Assembly: GCF_025351295.1 (NCBI RefSeq)
Contig: NZ_JANXWD010000021.1
Coordinates: 19,405-83,404 of the forward strand
Source: Phenylobacterium sp.
GTDB taxonomy: Bacteria; Pseudomonadota; Alphaproteobacteria; Caulobacterales; Caulobacteraceae
Direction: 5' to 3'
Length of the DNA stretch: 64,000 bases
Shown: positions 44,426 through 52,931 of the stretch, one piece after another
Layout: the number at the start of each line of letters is the position of its first letter
Position numbering within the stretch: position 1 is the stretch's first letter
The notes under the pieces: model-generated
The model's input: only the letters and a program-made list of their open reading frames with translations
Told to the model about the DNA's origin: nothing
Databases searched by the model: none
Translations under genes and position numbers: made by a program

Positions 44426-44537
44426 AGCGCGTCAGGCGAAAGTGGATCCCGGTTTCGCCGCCCGACGCGCTCTAATTCAAAGAGTCAGAGCCTTTTTGTC
44501 TGGTTCAAGAGACTGCACTTGAACCAGAATGGCTCTA
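44424..44537. repeat. Intergenic palindromic repeat, copy 1
   Basis: About 114 bases made of nested inverted repeats: GAGCGCGTC with GACGCGCTC, GGCGAAA with TTTCGCC, and AGAGCC / GGTTCAAG with CTTGAACC / GGCTCT. A near-identical copy in opposite orientation lies at 63742-63854. Such elements are common between genes in some alphaproteobacteria. It starts on the last bases of the preceding gene. Confidence 0.85.
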
Positions 44538-44562
44538 GGGTCCAGGCTCACCCAGACCTTTG

Positions 44563-44691
44563 ACCGCTCATCCCGGCGAAGGCCGGGACCCAGATCCGAT
44601 GGCTGGGACGCGGGTTGGACGGGCTCGGCGCGCCTGGAGCCCACATCTGAGCTATCCCATCTGGGTCCCGGCCTTCGCCGGGATGAGCGGT
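44563..44691. repeat. Perfect 33-base inverted repeat (REP/MITE-like)
   Basis: The arms 44563-44595 and 44659-44691 are exact reverse complements over 33 bases (ACCGCTCATCCCGGCGAAGG... and its complement), with a 63-base spacer. The CCCGGCGAAGGCCGGGACCCAG core is a widespread intergenic repeat in alphaproteobacteria. It lies between copy 1 and the bphO end and could also act as a terminator for bphO. Confidence 0.85.
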
Positions 44692-44704
44692 ATTGGGCAG
44701 GACC

Positions 44705-45385
44705 CTAGAGGGACGCGACGCCGCCGGCCTGGAGCTCGAGGACGGCGCGGCCCACCGCCTCTGAAAGCTCGATGTTGGTCGCGAAGGCGCCCAGGGCCGC
44801 CTCGACGACGCCCTCCCGATCCGCGACCCATTCGGCTGAGCGATCCAGGGCTTCGCGATAGGATCGCTTGAAGTCCGCGAGATCGTCGATCGCCGGGAAG
44901 TCGTAGAAGGACAGGCTGGCGGCCGGCAGATCGAGCGATTTGGCGAGCAGGCGCTTCAGCATCTGCCCGCCGTTGAGGTCCCCGAAATAGCGGACGTAGG
45001 CATGCCCGATCAGCGCCTCGCCGTTCCCCTCGGCCGCGTCGGCGATGCGGTCGGCATAGCGCCTGCCGCAGGGCAGCAATGGCAGGTCCGCCGCCCAGTC
45101 CCCGCCCTGCAGGCTGTCGAGATCCGCCGCCAGGGCCGCCGAGCGGTAGACCGCGCCCACGGCCAGGTCGCGGATCGCCGGCGTCGTGCGGTGACGCTCC
45201 AGCCCCAGCTCCAGTTGCCGATAGGCGGGCGCCAGGTTGCGCAGGTAGAGCGCGTAGCCTGGCAGGCTGGCCCGACCCCGCAGCATGTCGGCGACGAACC
45301 CCGAACGCTCGGCCTGGACATGCAAGGCGCGGGTCTGGTCCCTGAGCACGGACGAAAGGGCAGGCCGCTCGGTTCCGATATCCAT
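44705..45385 (-). CDS. bphO: Biliverdin-forming haem oxygenase
   Basis: A 226-residue haem oxygenase, probably making the biliverdin IXalpha chromophore of the neighbouring phytochrome. Proximal-His type segment SSVLRDQTRALHVQAERSGF near the N-terminus, and IGHAYVRYFGDLNGGQMLKRLL with the family Gly-rich distal helix (GDLNGGQ). Its place, divergent from ppsR2-bphP, supports a BphO role rather than iron uptake, though a TonB siderophore receptor gene is also nearby. Confidence 0.92.
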   Translation of the reverse strand: MDIGTERPALSSVLRDQTRALHVQAERSGFVADMLRGRASLPGYALYLRNLAPAYRQLELGLERHRTTPAIRDLAVGAVYRSAALAADLDSLQGGDWAADLPLLPCGRRYADRIADAAEGNGEALIGHAYVRYFGDLNGGQMLKRLLAKSLDLPAASLSFYDFPAIDDLADFKRSYREALDRSAEWVADREGVVEAALGAFATNIELSEAVGRAVLELQAGGVASL

Positions 45386-45464
45386 CGTTTCAGCCCGAAC
45401 CGTAACGCGCCCTGGACACTCTCAAGGCTCACCCATCAAAAAACGACCGAGATCGTCGGCCCGT

Positions 45465-46889
45465 GTGTCACGTCCGCTGGGGAGGTGCTATGGAAGGCGA
45501 GGATTCCCCGTCCCAGGAGACACCATCATTCAAGCGCCCCTTACAGGTGTCAACGTCATCTCCCAACCTGACGTGACGCTCCTGCTCGACAGGAACGACG
45601 TGATCACCGACGTCACCGTATCCAATACGGTTGCGGGCGAGTTCGTGAAGACCTGGCTCGGCCGGCCCTGGATCGAGACGGTGGCCGACAGCGGCGTCGA
45701 AAAGGTGCGCCGTTCGCTGGACGATGCAAGGCTGGGAGGACTGTCGGCCTATCGGCAGATTCTTCAGCGGTTCCCGAGCGGCCTGGAACTGCCGATCGAA
45801 TACACCACGGTCCGGCTCGGCGACGGCGCGGGGCTGATGGCGATCGGCCGAAACCTGCAGGCCTCGTCCGAACTGCAGTCCCGCCTGCTCGCGGCCCAGG
45901 AGGCCATGGAGCGGGACTATTGGAAGCTGCGTGAGGTCGAAACCCGCTACCGGCTGCTGTTCGACGCGTCCAATGAGGCGGTCCTGGTGCTTGGCTCGGA
46001 CGACATGCGGGTCGTGGAAGCCAATCCGGCGGCGATCCGCGCGCTGGGGCTGACCCGCGGCTGGGAATTCCTCAACGAAATGGCGCCGCGCGAGCGCGAG
46101 CCGTTCCGCGCCATGCTGGCGCGGGTGCGCGAAAGCGGACGCGCACCGGGCAGCGTGTTTCACATCGGCGCCCAGCAGGCGCCGTGGATCCTGCGGGCGT
46201 CGCTGATGAACGACGACGCGACGTCGTTCTATATGATCCAGCTGGCGCCCGTGGGCCAAGGCGCCGTCGCCGTCGCACCGCCCGAACCGGTCGAGGTGAA
46301 CGGCATCCTGCACTGCATGCCCGATGGGTTCGTGGTGCTCGACCGCGACGGTCGTGTTCAATCCGCGAACCAGGCCTTTCTCGAACTGATCCAGGTCGAT
46401 GTCGAAAGCGCGGTCGTGGGCCGCAGTCTCGACCGGTGGATGCGCCAGCCCGGCGCGGACTTCGCCGCCCTGCTGGCCGACGTGCGTCACCAGGGTCGCG
46501 TCCGTGCCTACGCGACGACCCTGCAGGGCGAACGCGGCCGGAGCATCGCCGTGGAGGTCTCGGCGGGCGCGGACGCCGGCGGGCCCTCCGGCTTCATCGG
46601 CGTGTCGCTGCGTGAAACCGGATCGCGCCCCGCCCTTGCCCTGAGCGGCGGCGCGCAGCCACAGCTGCCGGCGCTCGCGGCCGCGGGACAATCCCCGCTG
46701 AAGAGCCTGGTGCAGGCGGCGGTCGAGGTCGTCGAGCGCCACTACGTCGAGTCCGCGCTGCAGATCACGGACGGGAACCGGACCGCAGCCGCCGAACGGC
46801 TTGGCCTCAGCCGTCAAAGCCTCTATGCCAAGCTCAACCGCTACGGGTTGGATGGCGGGTCGGACGCGACGTCGCCATCCAGCGATTGA
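45465..46889 (+). CDS. ppsR2: Second PpsR-type regulator, paired with bacteriophytochrome
   Basis: A PpsR/CrtJ paralogue of about 450-474 residues. PAS regions begin near VTLLLDRNDVITDVTVSN, near TRYRLLFDASNEAVLVLGSD after a Q-linker helix (LLAAQEAMERDYWKLREVE), and near ILHCMPDGFVVLDRDGR. The C-terminal HTH is NRTAAAERLGLSRQSLYAKLNRYGL. The position of the redox Cys before the HTH reads ERHYVESALQIT, so it lacks that Cys. No ATG is near the start: GTG 45465 is used here, but ATC/ATT at 45525-45530, just after AGGAGAC, would fit the family length better. Confidence 0.9.
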   Translation: MSRPLGRCYGRRGFPVPGDTIIQAPLTGVNVISQPDVTLLLDRNDVITDVTVSNTVAGEFVKTWLGRPWIETVADSGVEKVRRSLDDARLGGLSAYRQILQRFPSGLELPIEYTTVRLGDGAGLMAIGRNLQASSELQSRLLAAQEAMERDYWKLREVETRYRLLFDASNEAVLVLGSDDMRVVEANPAAIRALGLTRGWEFLNEMAPREREPFRAMLARVRESGRAPGSVFHIGAQQAPWILRASLMNDDATSFYMIQLAPVGQGAVAVAPPEPVEVNGILHCMPDGFVVLDRDGRVQSANQAFLELIQVDVESAVVGRSLDRWMRQPGADFAALLADVRHQGRVRAYATTLQGERGRSIAVEVSAGADAGGPSGFIGVSLRETGSRPALALSGGAQPQLPALAAAGQSPLKSLVQAAVEVVERHYVESALQITDGNRTAAAERLGLSRQSLYAKLNRYGLDGGSDATSPSSD

Positions 46890-46913
46890 TCACGCCGGGC
46901 GGGAGGTCGTGAT

Positions 46914-49082
46914 TTGGTGTCGCGCGCGTTATCGACGCCCGCTTTCGGCGAGGCCGATCTCTCCAACTGCGAGCGTGAACAGATCCACCTGGCGGGCTCG
47001 ATCCAGCCGCACGGCGTGTTGCTGCTGCTCCACGAACCGGACCTCATCATCGTCCAGGCCAGCGAGAACACCGCCGCCCTGCTAGGGCTGGACGCCAGCC
47101 CGATCGGGCGCTCGCTGGAAGAGCTCGGAGGCGACCTCGCCGACCAGTTCCGACTCTACGCGCACGAGGCGGCGCAATCCGCGCCGATCGCCATGCGCTG
47201 CACGGTCGGCGGCGGCGGCGCGGACTATGACGGACTGGTGCATCGCTCGCCCAACGGGGGCCTGATCATCGAGCTAGAGCCCACCGGCGACCTGCTGGAC
47301 TGGTCGCGCCCGGTCGCCGACGCGATGGAGACCATCGTCGCCAGCCCTTCGCTCCGCGGCCTGTGCGACGAGACCGCGAAGATCTTCAAATCTATCTGCG
47401 GCTACGACCGGGTCATGGTCTATCGGTTCGACGAACACGGCCATGGAGAGGTCTTTGCCGAGCAGCGCGAGCCGGAGCTGGAGGCGTTTCTCGGCAACCG
47501 CTATCCCGCCTCCGACATCCCGCAGATGGCGCGCCGGCTCTACGTGCGCAACCGGGTGCGCGTGCTGGTCGATGTCGCCTACGAGCCGGTGGGGCTCAAT
47601 CCCCGCCTGTCGCCGATCACCGGCCAGGACCTCGACATGTCGCTCTGCGCCCTGCGGAGCATGTCGCCCATCCATATCCAGTATCTCAAGAACATGGGCG
47701 TGGCGGCGACCCTGGTAGCCTCGCTGGTGGTCGAGGGTAAGCTTTGGGGCTTGGTGTCCTGCCACCACTACAAGCCGCGTTTCGTTCAGTTCGAGATCCG
47801 GTCGGTCTGCGAACTGCTGGCCGAAGCCGTCGCGACCCGCATCGCGGCGCTGGAGAGCTTCCTCCAGTCCCAGGCCGAACTCTCGGTGCGCCGGCTGGAA
47901 CAGCGGATGATCGAGTCGATCGGCTCCGAGGGCGACTGGCGCGGCGCGCTGTTCGACAGCCCGACGGCGCTGCTGCAACCGCTGGGCGCCGGCGGCGCCG
48001 CGCTGCTGTTCGATGGCCAGATCCTGACCGCGGGCGAAGTCCCCGGCACCCGGGAGGTGCGCGAACTGGGCCGCTGGCTGGACGCCCAACCGCGATCGCC
48101 GGTGATCGGCACGGCGTCGCTCGGGCTCGATGCGCCGCAATTCTCGCTCCTGACCCAGGTCGCGAGCGGACTTCTGGCGGCGCCCGTCTCCAACTCGCCG
48201 GGCGAGTACCTGCTTTGGTTCCGGCCTGAGCTGATCCGCACCATCACCTGGGGCGGGAACCCGTTCAAACCGGTCGTGATCGGTGACGATCCTCGCGATC
48301 TGTCGCCCCGCCGCTCGTTCTCGCAGTGGCATCAGTTGATGGAGGGCAGTTCCGAGCCCTGGACCGCCGCCGATCTCGCGGCCGCCCGCCTGATCGGGGC
48401 GACCGTCGCCGACGTGATCCTCCAGTTCCGCTCGGTCCAGATGCTGATCCTGCAGGACCAGCTCGACCAGGTTCGGCGCCACGTGCACGTTTCCGAACAG
48501 CCGGTGGTGATCGCCGACGAAACCGGGCGCATCCTGCTCATCAACGACGCCTTCGAGCGCCTGATGCCGTCCACCCATGTGCATCTGGAGTGGCTGGACG
48601 ACCTGACGAACCTGTTCGCCGAACCCGCCGAAGTGCGGCGGCGACTGTCCGAGCTCGTGACCAATCGGCGGACCTGGCGTGGCGAGATCTACCTGGAAAC
48701 CAGCCGCGCCGGCGCTCTGCCGATGCTCATCCGGGCGGATCCGGTGTTCGCCACGGTCGATCGCGTCCGCGGCTTCGTGGTTCTCCTGTCGGACAATACC
48801 GAGCAAAAAGAGGCGGCCGCCGCGCGGCTGCGGTTCCAGGAAGGCATCATCGAGCGCCATCGCCTGGTGGCAGGCCAGATCGGGTCGAAGACGGATCTCG
48901 CCTATCAGAACCTGATGTCAGCGGTGGTGGAGAACGCCCAGCTCGCCGCGCTGGAGATCACCGACCGCGCGGACGTCGAGAGCATGCCCGAAATGCTGGA
49001 AAGCGTCCGGGTCTCTGTCGCGCGGACCGCCGAGGTGCTTGAGCACTTGATCTGGCACGCCCGCCGCGGATCAAAGCCCTGA
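46914..49082 (+). CDS. bphP: Bacteriophytochrome with PAS output, light partner of PpsR2
   Basis: 722 residues from TTG 46914 (GTG 46917 is an alternative). N-terminal PAS with the biliverdin-binding Cys19 in LSNCEREQIHLAGSIQPHG, GAF domain with YPASDIPQMARRLY and LWGLVSCHHY, PHY domain with the tongue WGGNPFKPV and PRRSFSQW, and then a further PAS (PVVIADETGRILLINDAFERL) and a C-terminal helical end. It has no histidine-kinase catalytic motifs. This is the architecture of Bradyrhizobium and Rhodopseudomonas BphP1, which under far-red light antagonise PpsR2. It starts 24 bases after ppsR2. Confidence 0.94.
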   Translation: MVSRALSTPAFGEADLSNCEREQIHLAGSIQPHGVLLLLHEPDLIIVQASENTAALLGLDASPIGRSLEELGGDLADQFRLYAHEAAQSAPIAMRCTVGGGGADYDGLVHRSPNGGLIIELEPTGDLLDWSRPVADAMETIVASPSLRGLCDETAKIFKSICGYDRVMVYRFDEHGHGEVFAEQREPELEAFLGNRYPASDIPQMARRLYVRNRVRVLVDVAYEPVGLNPRLSPITGQDLDMSLCALRSMSPIHIQYLKNMGVAATLVASLVVEGKLWGLVSCHHYKPRFVQFEIRSVCELLAEAVATRIAALESFLQSQAELSVRRLEQRMIESIGSEGDWRGALFDSPTALLQPLGAGGAALLFDGQILTAGEVPGTREVRELGRWLDAQPRSPVIGTASLGLDAPQFSLLTQVASGLLAAPVSNSPGEYLLWFRPELIRTITWGGNPFKPVVIGDDPRDLSPRRSFSQWHQLMEGSSEPWTAADLAAARLIGATVADVILQFRSVQMLILQDQLDQVRRHVHVSEQPVVIADETGRILLINDAFERLMPSTHVHLEWLDDLTNLFAEPAEVRRRLSELVTNRRTWRGEIYLETSRAGALPMLIRADPVFATVDRVRGFVVLLSDNTEQKEAAAARLRFQEGIIERHRLVAGQIGSKTDLAYQNLMSAVVENAQLAALEITDRADVESMPEMLESVRVSVARTAEVLEHLIWHARRGSKP

Positions 49083-49085
49083 GCC

Positions 49086-50579
49086 TCAGACTCGGCGGCC
49101 GGGCGACCCGACGAGTCCTTCACCCGCAGCGTCAGCGAGGCCTTCCTGGCGGTGCGGCGTGAAACTACCCAAACGGCGCAGCCCGGCCAGGACGCCGGTG
49201 ACGGCGAAGGCGAAGCCGAGCGCGAGGGGGACGAGCAGGATCGTGATCCTTAGCGCGGGGCGGTCCGACAGGCCTGGATAGTTGTAGGTGTGGACCATGT
49301 AGTAGAGCCAGGCATAGGCGGCGCGGCTGCGATCCATCACCACCAGCAGCTTTCCGCTGGCCGGATGGACAAAGACGCTGAACGGCTCGGCGCCATCGAC
49401 CTTCGCCCGCAGCACGCCGTCCGGGAGGCCCTCGGCCTTGGGGTAGGGGCTGTCGGCGCGCAGTGCGCTCAAGGGCCCGATCCTGGCCTGCGGCCAGGCG
49501 GAGCGCAGCGCCGCCGTGATCAGGGCGGGGGACAGAGTGGCCCCGTCTTGACGGCCCTGGGGGCACGCGGCCAGCGAGCGTTGCAGGCCAGGGCCAACCG
49601 ACGCGGCCACGTCGCAGCCGGCGACACGTCCGAACTCGACCCGCGTCGCGCCACGGGCGGCCGTCTGCACATCGGCCAACCCCAGCCGGGTCGCCGCCGG
49701 GCCGTCGTCGCCCACGTAGGCCGCGGCCGCCGCCCGCGACGCCTCTCCGCTTGAGAACAGGCGGGCGTGGTCCATGGAGAGCCAGCCGCTGCCGATCCAG
49801 GCGAACACGAACAGGCCCGCCACGAGCCCCAGCAGGTGATGCCAGCGCATCAACCCGCGGAACGGCGACGGCGAGGAACGCCGGCTCCGCTGCATCTTCA
49901 GGGTGGCGCGGACCCCCAGGGTCAGGCCGGCGCTGACTGAGGCCAGCCCGACCAGGGCGCCGATCCAGACGGTCCAGTCCCAGGCGGCGAAGCTGCGCCG
50001 CAGCGGCACGTAGTAGACCCAGTGGATCACCGAGCCGACCCAGTTGGCGGCGCGCTCGAGCCGCCGGGTCCGCTGCACGACCTCGCCCGTCCGCGCCGAG
50101 ACATAGAGGTCGAGCCCGTCATCGCTGGCCAGCCGCACGCGGTAGAAGGGACGCAACGGGTCGAACTGCTGGTGGACGATCCACTGGTCGTAGTCGAATG
50201 GCTCGGAGACCGACGCGGCGTGGGCGTGGGCGAAGGCGGACGCGACTTGGGCCGCCTGTGTGGCGTCCAGCGGGGCCAGCACGCGGCCGTCCGTGGCCGC
50301 GACCGCGATGGCGTGTCCCTGGCGGGTTCCAAGATAGGCGGCCTGGCCGGCGCGGCCGACCAGGCGCAGGTCGCTGGGATCGCCGAGCCTGGCCGCGGCC
50401 TCCCGCGGCGTCAGCGTGACTTGCCCCGGCGCGATTCGTTCGCTGTGGGTGGCCCGGTCGCCGCCCGGCAACGCCGGGAAGGCCACGAAGACCATCATCG
50501 CTCCCGTGGCGAACCAGGCGGCGAACATCAGGCAGAGCACGACGCCGACCCAGCGGTGGAACAGGATGAGAAGGCGCAT
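49086..50579 (-). CDS. PepSY-domain membrane protein (iron-siderophore reductase-like)
   Basis: 497 residues from ATG 50579. An N-terminal membrane helix with FHRWVGVVLCLMFAAWFATGAMM, a periplasmic PepSY-type region, a second membrane pair with MRWHHLLGLVAGLFVFAWIGSG, another PepSY region (PFSVFVHPASGKLLVVMDRSR) and a C-terminal helix. Paired with a TonB siderophore receptor (24-base gap), it probably reduces or handles imported ferric siderophore. Convergent with bphP, 3 bases apart. Confidence 0.85.
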   Translation of the reverse strand: MRLLILFHRWVGVVLCLMFAAWFATGAMMVFVAFPALPGGDRATHSERIAPGQVTLTPREAAARLGDPSDLRLVGRAGQAAYLGTRQGHAIAVAATDGRVLAPLDATQAAQVASAFAHAHAASVSEPFDYDQWIVHQQFDPLRPFYRVRLASDDGLDLYVSARTGEVVQRTRRLERAANWVGSVIHWVYYVPLRRSFAAWDWTVWIGALVGLASVSAGLTLGVRATLKMQRSRRSSPSPFRGLMRWHHLLGLVAGLFVFAWIGSGWLSMDHARLFSSGEASRAAAAAYVGDDGPAATRLGLADVQTAARGATRVEFGRVAGCDVAASVGPGLQRSLAACPQGRQDGATLSPALITAALRSAWPQARIGPLSALRADSPYPKAEGLPDGVLRAKVDGAEPFSVFVHPASGKLLVVMDRSRAAYAWLYYMVHTYNYPGLSDRPALRITILLVPLALGFAFAVTGVLAGLRRLGSFTPHRQEGLADAAGEGLVGSPGRRV

Positions 50580-50602
50580 GACGTCCGGCCCCACCCCGGC
50601 GA

Positions 50603-52789
50603 TCAGAATTTCGCCGAGAGATCGACCTGATAGTAGCGCGGCCGGCCCAGGAGAACCTCGGACGGGTAGAACACGTCAGCGGCCTGGGCGAACGCCTTGT
50701 TGGTCAGGTTCTCGACCCGGCCGGAGAGCGCGAGGTTGGGCCGCAGCCGCCAGGTCACATAGGCGTTGGCGACGGTGTATGACGACAGCGTCAGCGTGTT
50801 GGCGTCGTTGCCGGTGCGGGCGCCGACATGTTTCAACCCGCCGCCCACGTCCAGGGGCAGGTCGAACAGGTTGGCGTAGCTGGCCCAGAGGTTTCCCACC
50901 CACTTGGGCGCGTTGGGGATGCGGTTGCCGGACGCATCGACCAGCACCCCGGCGCCATCGACAAAGCTGAAGCGGCGGTACTTGGCGTCGGTGTAGGCGA
51001 GGTTGGCGTTGACGGTCAGGTGGTCGGTCAGCCTGGCGTCGCCGGTGGCCTCGAAGCCGCGCGAACGCTCGCTGCCCACCGGCACCGCCACATCGGGCGA
51101 GATCGCCTGCAGGATATTCCTTCGACGAATATCGTAGACCGAGACCGTCATCGACGCCCGGTTCCCCGGGGTGCTGGCCTTGATCCCCGCCTCGACCTGC
51201 CGCGACTTGCCGAGCGAGAAGTCCTCGCCGGCGTTGACCAGGAAGATGTTCGAGCCGACCGGGTCCTGGCCGGTCGTGAACGACACATAGGGCGTCACGG
51301 TCGGGGTGACGTTGTAGACGAGGCCCACGCGGTAGGTGAACGGCTGGTAGGTGCGCGAGAAGCTCGACCCGGCGTTGAAGCTGCCGTTGGCGTTGAAGTT
51401 CTTCCGGTCCAGGGCGAGGTTGTCGTAGCGGCCGCCGGTGACGAGCTTCAACCGGTCGGTCAGCGACAGGATGTCCTCGAAGAACACCGCCGTGTCGTCC
51501 CACGTCGTCGGGCTCACACGCCGCACGACCGGTCCGAACGTCCCGGGCGTGGGGTTGAACGGGTCGACGCTGTCGCCGTCCGGAAACCCGCGGGCCCGCG
51601 AGAAGTCGAGGTGGCTGTAGTCGAACCCGACCACCAGCTGGTTCGGCCGGCCCAACACGTCCGCCTTCCAGCTCAGGCTGCCCTGGTCGCCGTAGAGCTT
51701 CTGGTCGTGGAAGACGAAGAAGCGGTCCCGGTCGATCAGATTGGTCACCGGGTTGAAGGCGTAGGACTCCGAGTTCATCCACTTGCGGCTGGCGCGGTAG
51801 AAGTAGGCGTAGTTCTCGAAGGTGAGGCTGTCGCTGGGACGCCACTTCACCAGCAGCTGCGGCCAGGCGTAGGTCGAGCGGATGAAGCCGTCGCCGACGT
51901 TGTAGTTGACGTAGCGCAGGCGCTTGTCGAGCGTCAGGCCCGAGGTCGTGGAGACCACGCCGTTCTGCGGCTGGGTCGCGAAGCTCTTGGTCACCAGGGG
52001 CGTGCCCCAGTAGCCGGAGGGATGGTCCTTCAACAGGTCCAGGGAGAACTGGACGTCCAGCTCGGGCGTGGCGCGCCACAGCACCGACAGGGTGCCGTTG
52101 GTGGAGTCGCCGTCGGTGTTGTGAACGAAGCCGTTGGTTCCGGTGCGGCTGATGTCGAACCGGATCGCCACCGTGGACCCGACCGGCAACGAGCCGCCGA
52201 CGCCGACGGCATAGGTTCCGAAGCTGCCGTAGGCGAACTGGGCGTTGGCGGTCGCCGGGCCGAAGGTGGGCGCCTTGTTGAGCACATTGATCGCGCCGCC
52301 GATCGCGCCCTGGCCGTAGAGCACGGACGCCGGACCTTTCAGGATCTCGACGCTCTCGACGTTGAAGGCGTTCTGCGGCCGGTTCACCATGTCGGACGGG
52401 CCGACATAGATGCCGTTGTGCAGGACGGTGATCTGGGTGTCGGAGAAACCCCGGATGTGGAAGTTCTCCAGGTCGCCAGGCGCGCCGCCGGAGGTCACCC
52501 CCGGCATGCTGTTGGCGGCCTCCTCGACGTTCAGGAACCCGCGCGTGGTCATGGTGGCGCTGGTGATCACATCGAGCGTGGCCGGGGTCTCCCGCGCCGG
52601 CAGGTCGAGGCGGCTGGCGGTGGGCGTGAACTGTTCGAGAGAGCGTACCTGTTCGCCGGTGACCACGACCTCCGAGACGGACGGGGCCACCGCGTCTGCC
52701 GCCCACGCCCCCACCGGACAGACGAGGCCGGCTGTCGTTGCAAGCATCAGGATGCGGGCCCGCGGCGTGCGGACGGACGGTCTGGTCAT
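50603..52789 (-). CDS. TonB-dependent siderophore receptor
   Basis: A 728-residue outer-membrane receptor. Signal peptide MTRPSVRTPRARILMLATTA and on, a TonB-box-like start (SEVVVTGEQVRS), a plug domain (PATLDVITSATMTTRGF, GFSDTQITVLHNGIY, VEILKGPASVLYGQGAIGGAINV) and a 22-strand barrel ending in the terminal aromatic signature RPRYYQVDLSAKF. The substrate cannot be told. Likely iron-regulated, but no clear Fur box was recognised in the 142 bases upstream. Confidence 0.93.
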   Translation of the reverse strand: MTRPSVRTPRARILMLATTAGLVCPVGAWAADAVAPSVSEVVVTGEQVRSLEQFTPTASRLDLPARETPATLDVITSATMTTRGFLNVEEAANSMPGVTSGGAPGDLENFHIRGFSDTQITVLHNGIYVGPSDMVNRPQNAFNVESVEILKGPASVLYGQGAIGGAINVLNKAPTFGPATANAQFAYGSFGTYAVGVGGSLPVGSTVAIRFDISRTGTNGFVHNTDGDSTNGTLSVLWRATPELDVQFSLDLLKDHPSGYWGTPLVTKSFATQPQNGVVSTTSGLTLDKRLRYVNYNVGDGFIRSTYAWPQLLVKWRPSDSLTFENYAYFYRASRKWMNSESYAFNPVTNLIDRDRFFVFHDQKLYGDQGSLSWKADVLGRPNQLVVGFDYSHLDFSRARGFPDGDSVDPFNPTPGTFGPVVRRVSPTTWDDTAVFFEDILSLTDRLKLVTGGRYDNLALDRKNFNANGSFNAGSSFSRTYQPFTYRVGLVYNVTPTVTPYVSFTTGQDPVGSNIFLVNAGEDFSLGKSRQVEAGIKASTPGNRASMTVSVYDIRRRNILQAISPDVAVPVGSERSRGFEATGDARLTDHLTVNANLAYTDAKYRRFSFVDGAGVLVDASGNRIPNAPKWVGNLWASYANLFDLPLDVGGGLKHVGARTGNDANTLTLSSYTVANAYVTWRLRPNLALSGRVENLTNKAFAQAADVFYPSEVLLGRPRYYQVDLSAKF

Positions 52790-52931
52790 CGAGCCCCCTC
52801 GGCGATTGGCGCGGACGCCTTCGCGATTGCCGTTCAGTCAGCAGACCGCTCGCGCCCGTTCGCAGCCAGTACGGAACGGTTGCGGCGACGTTACAGGTCC
52901 GGTGAAACCCGCGGTCTCCGCGACACGGACG

